From NCBI RefSeq assembly GCF_024763615.1, contig NC_077224.1, positions 72,674,712-72,738,711 of the forward strand: a DNA stretch of 64,000 bases. Reading direction: 5' to 3'. Under the pieces are notes generated by a model. That model was given only the letters and a program-made list of their open reading frames with translations. It made no database searches and had not been told where the DNA came from. Numbering within the stretch: position 1 is the first letter of the stretch; each line of letters starts with the position of its first letter. The translations under genes were made by a program, and so were the position numbers. Positions 1 to 11,299 of this stretch are shown here, piece by piece. The DNA comes from Phlebotomus papatasi. Its lineage: Eukaryota; Arthropoda; Insecta; Diptera; Psychodidae.

Positions 1-196
1 ATCGATGTTCTGTAAGAAAGTCGATCGACCCTCTCAACATTGTTCTACAATTATTTGGATTTATTTCCAGGTGATTCTTTAACGTTTCATTGAATTTTAA
101 TCAGTCAGGAAATAATAGTTGTTCTGTTATGGGTAATTATGGTAGTTCTAGATGGTAACCCTTTAACCAAAGCGGTGGCAGCCAAAATCCCGAATG

Positions 197-445
197 TTCA
201 AAATAGATAGATAGATAGATAGATAATTTTATTCATCACAACGCTTTGCGAACGCAATACAGCTCAGTTGTAATGGGAGATTTGTAAATTTGCGGCCACC
301 GCCGTCTAAGTGTTGGTGTCCAACCTCCAGAGTGAAAACGGTGGAAAACTCCTTCACAGGTTGTATATGCCAAAAACACATCTAATGGATGTGACAGTTT
401 AACATGTTTTTTAAAATCCCCTTTACAAATCATATCCCCTTTACA
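197..445 (-). mobile_element. Probable 5'-truncated non-LTR retrotransposon 3' end
   Basis: Read on the minus strand, a short open segment ends in GCAAAGCGTTGTGATGAATA, followed at once by AAATT and a (TATC)n tail (GATA repeats at 204-226 on the plus strand). A 3' end with a simple-repeat tail and no upstream remainder is typical of 5'-truncated LINE insertions. Comparison with the second copy of the host repeat (about 42.4 kb) suggests that extra sequence begins near 197 and stops near 445. A tandem duplication (ATCCCCTTTACAAATC, about 416-449) lies at the far end. No reverse transcriptase is present and the clade cannot be assigned. Confidence 0.45.
204..226. repeat. GATA microsatellite
   Basis: About five to six uninterrupted GATA units. 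It probably represents the tail of the truncated retroelement on the minus strand rather than an independent microsatellite. Confidence 0.8.
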
Positions 446-779
446 AATCGTGAAAGGGATGAAATTATATGGAGGAAAATGTATAGAATAATTTCCCAAG
501 ACACAGAAGATTTCCCTTTGTCTCCAGAAAGTGCAGATGCAATCGTGGGAGTAGCTATGACACTTTTAAGAATTCGGAATTTTGGTTTTCGGGATTTTGA
601 CCCATTCGGGATTTTGGATTTCGGGATTTTGGCGTTCGGTATTTTGGCTTTCGGGATTTTGGCTTTCGAGATTTTGACCGGGACCCAACCAAAGACTTCT
701 CTACCCAATTCCAGAGAACGGGATCCCGGGTCCTGTGCTGTGGTTAATGGGTATGAAATCTTTGGGGTAAATTACAATG

Positions 780-1310
780 AAATAGGGGCGTCTTGTGCAT
801 AAGGTCTTGAGAGTGGCCTTAACCAAAAACATCTCACTGATCTGACCGCTATCCTGTCGGATGATCTATCCTTTAGGCTGAGCAAAGGGGTGTGATTAAG
901 AACAATCTCTTCCACATCCTAGGGCAAATTCCGAAAGATGGTGAACAGGGAGGTCATTACTGGCCTCTGAGTGGTGACGGTTTAACCGAATGACCTTCAT
1001 GCTTTATCCTAGGCCGGTGTTGTAGTGAGACTACTGCCAATCTGGGAAGTCTAGAGAGGTTTTTTTTAGTGAGAATACTGCCATGCTGGGTGAAGGGTTT
1101 GTAACCTTCGGGGACTGAAAGGTAAAGGAGCATGGAAGACTTGTCTTGGGGTTACTGGCCTCTAGAACGGGTTCAAGTGTTCCCTGACCTGTGACCAGTC
1201 CAGATTAAACTGAGAGTCCGAGATGGGTGCTAATAGTTCCCGCCATTGGAAGCCATATTGAGGAAGGACTCAGCCGGGTTGTCGGTTTCGATGAGATAGT
1301 AGATACTTAA
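780..1310. other. GC-richer intergenic segment, unidentified
   Basis: This stretch has a visibly higher G+C content than its surroundings and contains a two-copy motif (GTGAGACTACTGCC near 1026 and GTGAGAATACTGCC near 1069). It holds no sustained reading frame in any phase. Its composition suggests a fragment of a mobile element (an untranslated region of a retroelement is one option), but nothing identifies the family. Confidence 0.3.
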
Positions 1311-1589
1311 TGTACACACAGAGAAATTTTAGTGGCATAACAACTCCAAATGGTGTTGTCGGACACACCAACCTCAACCCCAAAATCAACTAACCCCAAT
1401 TCGGTGTTCAGAATACACCAAGTGGTGCCACAAAGTAACTAACACCGGCTTTGGGTTTCTGATTACACCAATTTTACACCAATTATTAACACCAAATTTA
1501 GCGTTGTTGGAACACACCATTGTGGATTTTGTATCACACCATCTCAAGAAAATATAGGTGTTCCTTTTACACCAATAAATGAAAAATGT

Positions 1590-2099
1590 CTACGGATTTG
1601 CAACTAAAACTAAATGATCAAAGGATTTAGAATTAGGGCATTGGAATTCATTGGAAGGGATTTGAAATTAAATTCCTGGGTGTTTCTATTTAAGGATTTT
1701 CCATTTTTCTGCGTGATTTTTATTAATTTTTGACCATTGTTTGAGGGCTTGGGGCCCTCCCTGGATGATATTCTCTGTATTTCAAAGCCATTTGGTGCGT
1801 GAAAATCTTTTTCCAACATTTAAGCCTGCGCCGAGATTTGAACACGCGACCTTTGTGATGACAGTCGAGCATCTTCCAGCTGCGCCACGAACTCCTATAA
1901 TGTATTCAAAGCATATCGGGAACCGTTGCATCGGCACACACGATATTCCAAAATTAGAGAATACAATTAGAATTACAGATTTGCAACTAAAACTAAATGA
2001 TCAAGGATTTAGAATTAGGGCATTGGCATTCATTGGATGGGATTTGAAATTAAATTCCTGGGTGTTTCTGTTTAAGAATTTTTCATTTTTCTGTGTGTG
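1590..2099. repeat. 125-bp direct repeat flanking a tRNA-like core
   Basis: Two direct copies (about 1590-1717 and 1974-2099) share GATTTGCAACTAAAACTAAA and then GAAATTAAATTCCTGGGTGT, with only scattered differences. The roughly 257 bp between them includes a minus-strand tRNA-like sequence. The arrangement resembles a miniature terminal-repeat element or a tandem duplication after SINE insertion. No primer-binding site or TG...CA ends are evident, so it is left as a direct repeat. Confidence 0.65.
1824..1895 (-). other. tRNA-like (SINE head) sequence
   Basis: On the minus strand there is an A-box-like TGGCGCAGCTGG, followed about 40 bases later by a B-box-like GTGTTCAAATCTC, the internal promoter layout of tRNA genes. 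The anticodon stem pairs poorly with an oversized loop, so this is not a functional tRNA. A tRNA pseudogene or tRNA-derived SINE head is the best reading. It sits between the 125-bp direct repeats. Confidence 0.5.
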
Positions 2100-2389
2100 T
2101 GGTCGATGGTGAGCGACGAACACCGTTTGGCGTTGCAACAGCACTGTTTAGAAAATTGATGGTGTTACTTTTGCACCATTTCAGAAATTTCTGTGGCGGA
2201 GTTAATACAACACCGCCAAAGCATTTCATAGAACACCATTGATTCAAAACTAGGTGTTAATTTGGTGTGAATGCTACTACGTTTGGTGTTCAAGCAACAC
2301 CAACACCAAATTCAACCCCAAATTCAACACCGCTTTCTCAAAATCACTTCTCTGTGTGTATTAGGATACCTATTCCTCTCGTTCAGTAA

Positions 2390-2803
2390 TAACCTTCCCG
2401 ATTTGAGAACTCTCTCCGGTTGAGGTTTTTCCTTTACCGATTCGAAGGTAAATTAGAGAGAACTTACCTAAAAACCCGTTGGAAGTTCGAACGTTTAAAC
2501 CGAAGAGTTACACAAAACTGAACGAATTCATGAAAAGGACATTTATCTTAATAAAATTGAGATTCAAACGTTCTGCCATCCTGAAATTCCACAAAACTAC
2601 ACAAAAAATCACTTTTTGCAGCAAACGTTTGTACACTGTTGTTGACGATTGAAGTGTCAAGAATATCGAAATTCAACATGGCAGAACAATAGCGCTAAAG
2701 CGGTGAGTACGTGAACTTGCACTTTAGGCTTTCGGTAGATTTTCGAATGGATTTGGATTGGCTTTGGAGTGGCTTTGTCTCTTCGAAAGGTTATTACTGA
2801 ACG
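2390..2803. mobile_element. MITE with GTTCAGTAATAACC ends (copy 1)
   Basis: The left end CGTTCAGTAATAACCTT and right end AAGGTTATTACTGAACG are inverted repeats. The interior shares several blocks with 5869-6202, including ATGAAAA(G)GACATTTAT, TTTTGCAGCAAA and AGCGCTAAAGCG, in the same order, so the two are copies of one family. There is no coding capacity and no clear target duplication. Confidence 0.75.
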
Positions 2804-4940
2804 GAGCCATTGATGATATATAAAAATTGAAAAATACTGGCAAAGGTTGATCTTAAGGTTGTAATATGTGCTAGTCCGAACTGAGAATACCGAAAAAGAG
2901 TTGTTGATAAGTTCGCAATTATAAAAATGATAAACTTTCAATTAATTTTATTTTGTAAATATATTTTAGATCAAAAATAATTGTGCGTACCCCATTATAG
3001 CATATGAAAATGTTTCTCTTGGCAATTGCATCCTCACTTAAGCCGCCATTGTTTACAAGATAACCTAATGTTTTCACAATCAAAACCAAACTGATTATAT
3101 AAATTTAGCAGAATTTCCATCATAAATCATTGTTATTCAAATATGCATGTGAGAGAGTTTTGTGTCGTAAATTTTTCCATATTGCATCAGAGCGATTAAT
3201 CTTTCAACTTTTATGGACTGCTATAAGAAATGTTGGTTGGATTTTTTCTTATGGATTTTTTTCAATATTCAAAACTGAGGTGGATTATTGAGATTCTCGC
3301 GATTTGAGGTTTATTTCTGTGGAAAAATTCTCTGCAGTAGTGGATTTTCTCTGAGCATTAATGATCCCATGGATCGCTATATTAAGAGAGAGTCAATGTC
3401 GGGAAATATGATATAAAATGCCTGATTTTTTATGCCATCTTGAGCAAATGCCTTCAAAGGGCAACGCTATAAATTGTTTAAGTTTATGGGGATAGTGTTT
3501 TATTTTTATTGTAGGCCATATAACAGAAGGCTTCATCCATAATCCATTTGTCTAATTATTTCAACTGCGTCTTCTCACTTCTTAGGAATATTCCTTTCTT
3601 GGAAGATGATGATGAGATATATCAGCAACAAAATATATTTAATTTAATCAGTATTCATTTAATCAAATACACTCTATATTGATTGCTCTAAAATTGATTT
3701 CAATTAAATTCTGTTTGTATGATTACAAAATTCCATCTCTCATAAGCGCGTGCAATTTATTTTGTGCGCTCAAATTGAAGATCAAAGTTCTTGCGGTGAT
3801 TTTTCATCAAGTGCAGACCTCAAAATGGAAATTGCTGTAACTGGAAAAATCTCATCAATTTGCATTTCTGCTGGAGATTATGCATTCCCTTCGCGAGCAA
3901 TTTAATTTTAAATTATATCACTATCGCGATTAAATGTCTGAGCTCAGGCATTAACATTGGTAAACTGGGTTTAGCAAGAATTGAAAAAAAAGAGGCTGAT
4001 GGTGTGAAGGAAACGTGATATAAATTACCTTTTTTTTCATCAACTATTTTCCGCTGCAGGGTTTCATTACAAAATGATTGTCAATGGCAATTATAATTCT
4101 TCTGTTTTAAAATTACAATAAATAAAATAATAGTCCCATTGACTTTGAAGCCGGAAGTTGCTGTGGTTCTACTATCAACACAATTTACAATGTCTAGCAA
4201 CTATTTTTAATTAAATTCATTCTTCCGCCCAGTGCCCAAACCCAGGAATAAGTCGATAAATATTCTTTTTAACTCTATTTTCAATCTTTTGGCTCAAAAA
4301 TTCAATATCCAACAATAACTTATAAGTTAGCCAGCCATTTAAAGGCGAACACTTCCCTTTTGTGAAGCCCAAATCTACATCAGGTTTTGGTGCAATTCTC
4401 GCACTCCTCCTTCCCAACAATTAATTTATTGCAACTCTTGTTGATCCTAATCATTTGGAGGGAAGACACGTAGTTCATTGTTGTTTTCGGTGCTATATTT
4501 AACTCAGGGTTCCGTCTTTTTCCCTATTGTTATTGCCTCTATCTTGCATATTCTGCACAAACTTTCGTTCCCCCTTCAATTGGGTGCTATTCCGAATGGA
4601 TTCAATTGTCTAGTTAATTGAAGATGAAGAACTTTCCAATTGAAGAATTATACATGTGTTGTAGTTTTATTGTATCGATTGTTAGATTTTTTTTATCATT
4701 TGAACTTTATGTGAATATTCTTTTTTACTGGATAATTTTTTATCGCATCTTTTTTTCGCACAAGAGTTTCATTCATTGGGTAATATAGTTTATTAGTACT
4801 TTCCCATGATGGACCATTTGAGGATGTATGTGGTTTTGTTCTCATTAGAGTTGAGAGCTCTTATAGAGTAAAGAACATTATTCAATTAGAATTATCTAAA
4901 TATATAGAAAAATTAGGATTATATAAATTAGGCTTAGTTC
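2804..4940. other. AT-rich non-coding stretch
   Basis: No coding region, RNA gene or clear repeat could be read here. The frames present are short and have AT-rich random composition. It is consistent with intronic or intergenic DNA. Confidence 0.5.
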
Positions 4941-5155
4941 TAAACGGGGATACTTTAAAAATGCACTCGACTGTGCTATCTATTGTTGAAAGTCTTAGGA
5001 AAACTTCCAGATGTCCGTCATAATAAACCCAAGTGTGTCTCGGCTAAAATAGAAAGTTTGATAGAGTTGCTATGCTCATAGTCGAAGTGTCTCGGCTAAC
5101 TGAATTTCGAAATTTCATTCTAAAGTTTTGCGCAAGTTTGTAGACATATATGATA

Positions 5156-5611
5156 CAGGGAAAACTGGAGCACCATTGAACATGGGGCCATACCAATCAT
5201 TTTTTCAGAGAAACGAGGATCCCTATAGTATCTATAAATTCATACAGGTCTCGTCCTTGGAAGTTTAATACGAGATAAAAAAAGGCATAGTATAAATTAG
5301 CAGTAAAAAGTTAAAATTGAGCAGTAACAAACAAATTAGAAACAGTGACAGTATCATCCAAATTTTGACAAAGGGAAAATAAAGAGCTGTTCTTTCTATC
5401 TACTCTACAACAATCTTAGATGTTAAATATATAAATTAGACCCATTTTTGTAAAGAATCATTTTTTTAATGATCATAATTAGATATTTTACTGCTCATTT
5501 TGAATTTTTTACTGCCAATTTTGAATTTTTTACTGCTCGATTGTTTTTTCCCGATTAAAAATTGTAGTTTTCGGTGCTACCACGTGTTCGATGTTACCCC
5601 AGTTTTCCCTA
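5156..5611. mobile_element. AGGGAAAACTGG-ended MITE carrying a nested insertion
   Basis: The left end CAGGGAAAACTGGAGCACC mirrors the right end GGTGCTACC...CCCAGTTTTCCCTA. The internal motif CTATAAATTC and the CGATTAAAAA near the right arm match the shorter copy at 18344-18559. Relative to that copy, about 275 bp extra (5275-5549) sits in the middle. That insert has its own inverted ends built from GAGCAGTAA(AAA) words. This is one non-autonomous element inside another. Confidence 0.65.
5275..5549. mobile_element. Nested element with repeated AGCAGTAAAAAGTT-type ends
   Basis: The left side reads TTAGCAGTAAAAAGTTAAAA and GAGCAGTAAC. The right side carries three copies of the complementary word (TTTTTTACTGCTC / TTTTTTACTGCC). 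The same TTTTTTACTGCTCGA word occurs near 61080 and in reverse near 51990. The insert is absent from the related MITE at 18344-18559, which is why it is called an insertion. Confidence 0.5.
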
Positions 5612-5868
5612 CCATAATTAAAGTTATTTGATCATGTGGACAATTGTAAGAGGACAGGAACCTTATGGATCACGTTGACTTGATTTTCCCAAAGAAAAAA
5701 AGCAAATATTGTCATTACTGATATTGAAGACACATTGAAATTCGAACAAGGAATTACATGAGCTACCTCGAAAAATTATTGCGAAGTTCGAAATGTCTTT
5801 TTTTCGGTTGCGCAACCGAGCTTCGAATTTTTTAATCTGTGAATTTACTGAGAGTACATAAATATTAC

Positions 5869-6202
5869 GTTCAGTAATACCCTTCCTGATATGTATGAGA
5901 GCTGTCTCCGGCATAGTTTTATATTGTATCGATTCAAAAGTATTTCACAGAAAAACTAGAGTTGACAATTCGAAAATTTAAACTGACAATTTACACAAAA
6001 GTGAATAAGGCCATGAAAAAGACATTTATATTAATGAGATTAAAATTTAAATATTTTACCACCCTCAAATTCTACAAAACTATATAAAAATTCACATTTT
6101 GCAGCAAATGTTCACACATTGTTCAAGAATACCGAAAATTCTAAATAGAAAAACAGCCAGCGCTAAAGCGTCGAATATGTGAACTTGGACTTTACTATTG
6201 AA
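5869..6202. mobile_element. MITE with GTTCAGTAATA ends (copy 2)
   Basis: Collinear with 2390-2803: the left TIR GTTCAGTAATACCCTTCC, a central GACATTTAT, TTTTGCAGCAAATGTT, GCGCTAAAGCG, then a decayed right TIR ending TATTGAAC. It is more diverged than copy 1 and lacks the full right inverted repeat. Confidence 0.65.
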
Positions 6203-6253
6203 CAGAACCGTTCTATTTTAATTCGAAATATTTCTAAGCTATTTTAAGAAACG

Positions 6254-7177
6254 TAGGGTGGAATCACCAGTTCTCGCCAGTGCCCCACTTCTCGCCACTT
6301 ACATTGAAATCGCTATTTTTCGCAATTTATGAAATAAATGAGTCGCAATTTTTTTGTATTGTTTCTGCTTCTACGCATAGAATCGAAAAATAATAATTAT
6401 TCGTTTTGGATTCACGATTTTGATCACTTTTTAGGGCAATATTTTAAGCAAGTGCATCGAATCCAACATCTCTTACCAAATGTACTAAGTGTCGTCAAAT
6501 TTTCATCAGGCCAAAAATACCTATTTGGGTAAATAATTTGTCTATTGAATATTTAACTGCACTTGTGGAATACATAAAATTTGTATTTAGTCAATTAATA
6601 TTTCATTTTATATTATTTTTGTATAAAAAGGAGGCATGGCGAGAAGTGGTAATATTCTGGAATTGATTTTACCACCTGTCGCCATATCTTTTCAATAGGC
6701 GACGCTAACTTCACTTCGTACATTCTCAGTTGTCAAATCTGCATTGTTTACTTTCTGCAAAAGCCCCATAATTTGATTTCTCAAAGAAAAGTGAAGAAAA
6801 ATCATTTAAAGAGAGTAATAATAAAGTGATCACAAGGAAATAGAAATGGTGAATGTATTCTTTTCATAGCATAACCTAAAATAACCGAGTGTGGTTCTTT
6901 TCAAGTGGGTGGCGAGAAGTGGTTACAAATTTTACAAAACTGGCGAAAAGTGGTAAAAAGTGGCGACGAAATGGTTATTTTTGCATTATTAATAAAAATC
7001 AGTTTTTTAAGTAGTCCAGCGTTATGTTCTAGGATTATTGTTTTCAAGTATCTAGAGCCAATACATCTAAGTAACTTTGTGTCAAATTTGACTTGTCTTG
7101 TAACAAGGATTCAAAAGTTATGATTAAATGAATTTAATTTTTTACTAAACATGGCGATAGCCGGTTATTCCACCCTA
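6254..7177. mobile_element. TAGGGTGGAAT-ended element with internal GGCGAGAAGTGG repeats (copy 1)
   Basis: The left end TAGGGTGGAATCACC mirrors the right end GGTTATTCCACCCTA. The word GGCGAGAAGTGG occurs exactly at 6639-6650 and 6911-6922. Close variants lie near 6281-6301 (inverted), 6690, 6942, 6962 and 7152. A copy about 98% identical by eye lies in inverted orientation at 35385-36270. The two short open frames (MSRNFF..., MGGEKW...) are shared by both copies but resemble no transposase, so this is probably a non-autonomous TIR element. Confidence 0.75.
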
Positions 7178-10100
7178 TTATTACTATTAGAAATCAAATA
7201 CAAAGCATTTTCAAAAAATTATTGGGAGAAGACTGCACTGACTGTACTTTGTGTTCTCCAAAAACACTAAACAGATAATTTTTTCAATGCTTTGTTATTC
7301 GAAAAATACAAATATTGGTTACTGACAGTTCGAAATTCAAACGGAAAATATTTCAGCCACCACGCGTATCACGCGTACGAAACGAGAAGTAAAAACGTTT
7401 TTCTCTGGAATTCGAAACCGATCTATGAATGTCTTTTCTCTTTGAAAAACTCCAGCTATGAACGTTCAGACCTGCATTATTTTCAAAAAGAATCAGTTTT
7501 TAGATTTTTAAAATTTTAATTGATCCAAATCTCTCAACTAGACGTTTTTGAACTCTTGCTTGTGCTGATATTTCACTGAGTAATTCATTCAAGTGATATT
7601 CCCTTTGAAAGTTACCGCAAATCGGAGGGAATTTTTATCGAGGAGCACAATTGCAAGAAAAATGCTTAATATGTCAATATATAAAGTTATAGAGATGAAT
7701 TCATTTACCAACCAGTAAAAAAGAGCCCCTCATTGTCTTTTATTCTTAATGTTTCACTCTTTTGTGTTTCAATTGAAATTTCTCAACTGATGAGATATTC
7801 TGTGGGTTGCTTATAAAGTGAAATTTGTCCACAATGAATTGAGAAAGAGGGGTTTAATTCTAAACGAAAACTTCTAATTAATTTGTCAGTCCTGACACAA
7901 GAAGGAATGGGGTTTGTGGTGTATGTCTTCTATCTTATCACATCCTAATGATGATGACAATTCTCTATTAAGTTTACTCTAACTTTTATTGCTTTGGTTG
8001 ATGTTACCCAGATTCCTTTCAGACTATTTTTAATTACACTTCAGAAATACCTAAGTTGATTTACTTTCTTAACCTTCAACTCAAACATATTTACATGTAC
8101 AATTTTCAAACTTGTTTTACTTTTTATTCTTTCTTACAAGACGTTTGAGAGGCATATTTCTCCGAAATGCTAAATATCCCGTTTTGTGATTCTTATCGAA
8201 GTACTAGCGTTGTGTAAATGGGAGTAACAGTTGATGAAAAAAATATGTGAATTATTCTACTGTAAGGTTAATTTTACAGTGTTGCTTTACATCACGATTT
8301 TCTTTCACCCAAAACCATATGATTAATGGGACAGAGGCTTAAGCAAGTAAAAAAAAACCTCCAAGTCATTCCTAAAAACCTTGACATTGGCTATGCTCGA
8401 AAGATTTTCTAAAGTGCTGTGGCTTTTTTATCAAATTTAATTTTCCTCTTGGTAATTCGCAATTTGAATCTCTTTACTGTGCACATTTTTTTCACATAGG
8501 TTTACTGAAAGATTGCCAAATTGAGATGCGAAAATCAACAAGGGGCCAATAACTTCAAAATCGTAACTTTACTTTTTGATATATCGGTGTTGAAGCTATT
8601 TATTAAACTAAACTTGAACTTTTAAATGTTTCAAATTAAAAAAAAAAACATAAACAATTTTAAATTTCTTTATTACAATTAAGAAAGTCTTGAACAGACT
8701 TACGGAGGGGTTCCTGAAAGCTAGAAGTCTATGTTTTATACCGTTTAGCCTACAGCTCCTGAACGGGCATTCAAACAAATTCAAAATAAAATTCTAGTAA
8801 ATCGGAAATCAAAATTGCTCAATATTTCAAGTAAATCATAACAATCACTTTAAATATTACTATTAAATAAAAGTCTATGTTGGAGATTACGTTGCAAAAG
8901 AAAAGAGATAATAATGCTAGTAAGGTATAGTTTTCAATAGCCACCGCCATCTTACACCGGATTCGGATCTAAGATTTAAATATATGGCTTGCAGGTAACA
9001 ATTTTGATAAAATTTTGACCTTGAAACTGGGTGATTGAGAACCAATTAACCATTAGATGTTGAAAAACCACTGAAATTGTTTGTTATTTTTAATTTAGGG
9101 ACCATAGGGTACTGGACTAATCTTTTAGTCTGAAATCAGTTTTACGAGTCAGGGCAAAGATATTCCCATTTTCGTTCAGTTATTCTAAAGTTTGTTGTGT
9201 TTTATTCGAAATGCTTAGAGAATTCTTAATGGGGAAGTGCAATTAACCTTTAAGCTCTTAAAGATTTGCTTCAGGATAAAAAGATAAATTGGTTTAATCA
9301 ATTTCCTGCAGATTTTTTGGTCTCTTTGAACTTTAAAAACAAATGCATTCTTGCGATGAAGATCCTTAAACTGCTTTACAGTCAAAATTTTTAACGGATC
9401 TAAACCTCGATATGATCCATTTGTATAGCTTACAACCTATTCGACGCATGCCAACCCAGTCGACAGCCATAACCCATCAATCCTAATCCTTTATTTCTTT
9501 GACAAGCCTACATCCTACCATCATAATGGGTGCTGAAAGGTTGCTTTGTAGCTGTTATTTTAGGTAACTGTACTCAGTCCACAGTGAATGAGCGCCAGTC
9601 TTTGAACGGTTCACTATCATGAAGTGAAAAATGGGTGGCACATTCAGTTCTCCAATTTCCTTCTACATGTTTTTAATATTATTTAGGTGAGCCCTCTACA
9701 GGGCTCACACTTAAGAGATTTAGTTTTTCTGGATATTGATGAAGACCCTTCACAATATTTAACGCTTTCTACTGCATTTCTCTATCTTAACCGTATTTCA
9801 GTTATCTTTTAATCTTGTCTTTTTATCTTATTTAATTTTTCAAAAAATATGAATGACGAAGTCTTATTAATTGGGAATTAGATTTCGACTGCTTCATCTT
9901 TGTCTCCCAAACGAACGATATTTTGGTAAAATTTTAGAATTCACAAATTTTTGAATCGAAAACTTCACGTTGTTAGTCAGTTTTCAGCATAACCTTTACC
10001 GGCTTAGCACATTCAGAAAAGAAGTCTTGAATCTTGGTTTTAAATACTAAGTTAAATATTCAAGCTGTCTGTAGCGTAGATGCGGGTGACTTTGTACTCC

Positions 10101-10273
10101 ATGGGTGATTTTACGGCCCTGCTTTTCGCAAGCTTTACTTTAATTTCAGGACTTAAGGATGTGCCAGTGATCATAAGACCACTTAATGATGGTTTAATTA
10201 TCATCCTTAACTTCTAGAATAAAAGAAAAGCTTACGAGAAGCAGGAATGCAAAGTCACCCAAACTGATTAAAA
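7178..10273. other. AT-rich non-coding stretch with one repeat fragment and a short hairpin
   Basis: No coding region was recognised. Near 8725-8770 a fragment (GAAGTCTATGTTTTATACCG) resembles part of the repeat at 51.9 and 61.1 kb. A perfect short hairpin sits at 9687-9708. Otherwise nothing can be supported. Confidence 0.5.
9687..9708. other. Perfect 9-bp stem, 4-nt loop hairpin
   Basis: GTGAGCCCT-CTAC-AGGGCTCAC is a perfect, GC-rich inverted repeat in AT-rich surroundings. It could be a remnant of a palindromic transposon end or a chance structure. Confidence 0.6.
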
Positions 10274-10484
10274 TAGGGGAACCCGGGGTCCAATTAGCCA
10301 CCAAATGAAATTTTTCATTGCATATAATTTGTACAAAAAATGATTGTATGAGGCTGATAAATATTTCAATGAATAGGAGGAAGTATTGAATAAAGAGTGG
10401 TTTCCTCAATATTCCATCGCAGGCAAACTATAAGTTACCACTATCTAATACTATACGTGGCTAATTCTGACTCGGTCTCCCCTA
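10274..10484. mobile_element. TAGGGGA-ended MITE (about 210 bp)
   Basis: The left end TAGGGGAACCCGGGG and inner CCAATTAGCCACC mirror the right end GTGGCTAATTCTG...CGGTCTCCCCTA. There is no coding capacity. It belongs to the broad set of TAGGG-ended elements in this window. Confidence 0.7.
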
Positions 10485-10610
10485 GATATGATAATTTAAA
10501 AAAAAAAAACGTTTTTTCAGAGTTCTCTGTGTAGCGTCCCCAAGCAATGCCCTGAATTCGCTTTAGCGCAAGGGTTTAACAGGCCTGTCATTTACAGTTC
10601 AACTTGAGTG

Positions 10611-10690
10611 TCACACAGCCGATCATGAGGACTGATCGCCGCCGATTAGCCGATCAGACTGACTATCAGCGCCGATCAGTCTATCAGAGT
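10611..10690. repeat. GATCGGC palindrome cluster, left of the foldback
   Basis: Several overlapping copies of GCCGATCA / TGATCGGC-like words occur within 80 bp, spaced about 20-35 bp and separated by GACTGA / GAGTGAC. The same pattern recurs at 11396-11490. Confidence 0.65.
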
Positions 10691-11090
10691 GACCATAATC
10701 ATAAGGGTAGAATCACATTGACAGTAAAATGCTCACCGTATTTCGTTAATTTACGCATTTTCATTGCAATTCTTACGCAAATTCTCGATTACCGTATTAC
10801 CTTATCTCATACTCGGTGGCACTAGGTGAAAATAATATAAAATGAGAAAAAAATAATACGAGAAATTAATCGTACAGTTTTTTTTGACGTGTTTATCGTA
10901 TTTTCGTTTTAATTCTTAAATTTTGCTATTTTATTTTCACCTAGTGCCACCGAGTATGAGATAAGGTAATACGGTAATGGAAAATTTGCGTAAGAATTGC
11001 AATGAAAATGCGTAAATTAACGAAATACGGTGTGGCTGCGGCGAACATTTTATTGTCAATTTGATTCTGTCCTTAATTGTATCGGGATAT
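10690..11090. mobile_element. Foldback element with about 102-bp near-perfect arms
   Basis: The left arm (about 10734-10835) and right arm (about 10931-11032) are inverted repeats. I could find only two mismatches in about 102 positions (TTCTCG versus TTTTCC in the middle). The loop is about 95 bases and AT-rich. A weaker inverted match continues outward (CATTTTACTGTCAA / CATTTTATTGTCAA), interrupted on the right by about nine extra bases. There is no transposase frame. It is flanked by GATCGGC repeats on both sides, so the whole 10.61-11.49 kb block may be one foldback unit. Confidence 0.75.
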
Positions 11091-11299
11091 TTGTTATTGT
11101 TGCAATGTAATCATGTTATGTTATACTGTTGTTGATATCATGGTTAAAAAATCTACTAAATCCGTTTATAGACCGCTTAGGAGCGACTTCCCCGCAGTTG
11201 GGATGCTCCTTCCATGTTCCTGAAGTTTTTAGGAAGAGGCGGTGCATTTTTATTAAGTTTTATTTAATGTGAAAATGGCTTTTTCTAAAACTCAGTTGT

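Larger units (their letters stand above)
175..700. repeat. Dispersed repeat rich in TTCGGGATTTTGG words (copy 1)
   Basis: The left edge has CCAAAATCCCGAAT and the right part (about 580-680) has degenerate tandem copies of TTCGGGATTTTGGCT, so the outer words are inverted relative to each other. A second copy in the same orientation lies at about 42410-42800. It shares the central AATTTCCCAA stretch and the flanking words TGACACTTTTAAGAAT / TGATACTTTTAAGAAT. The open frames read here on both strands come from the 15-17 bp periodicity and are not genes. The left half of this copy is interrupted by the non-LTR-like insertion at about 197-445. Family unknown. Confidence 0.6.
1315..2358. mobile_element. 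TIR element with ACACC/GGTGT subterminal arrays
   Basis: The ends are CACACAGAGAA and TTCTCTGTGTG, each flanked by TA (1313-1314 and 2359-2360), so a TA target duplication is likely. Inside each end the words ACACCAA / TTGGTGT recur many times over about 250 bp: roughly 1350-1580 on the left and 2150-2340 on the right. Dense subterminal copies of one short motif usually mark transposase-binding arrays. There is no transposase frame, so the element is non-autonomous. The middle holds a separate insertion (1590-2099). Confidence 0.7.

Noticed and set aside
404..802. 132-codon plus-strand frame with GILAFGILAFGILAF
   Set aside because: Produced by the 15-17 bp tandem repeat; the opposite strand is also open across the same repeat and copy 2 at 42.4 kb does not keep the frame.
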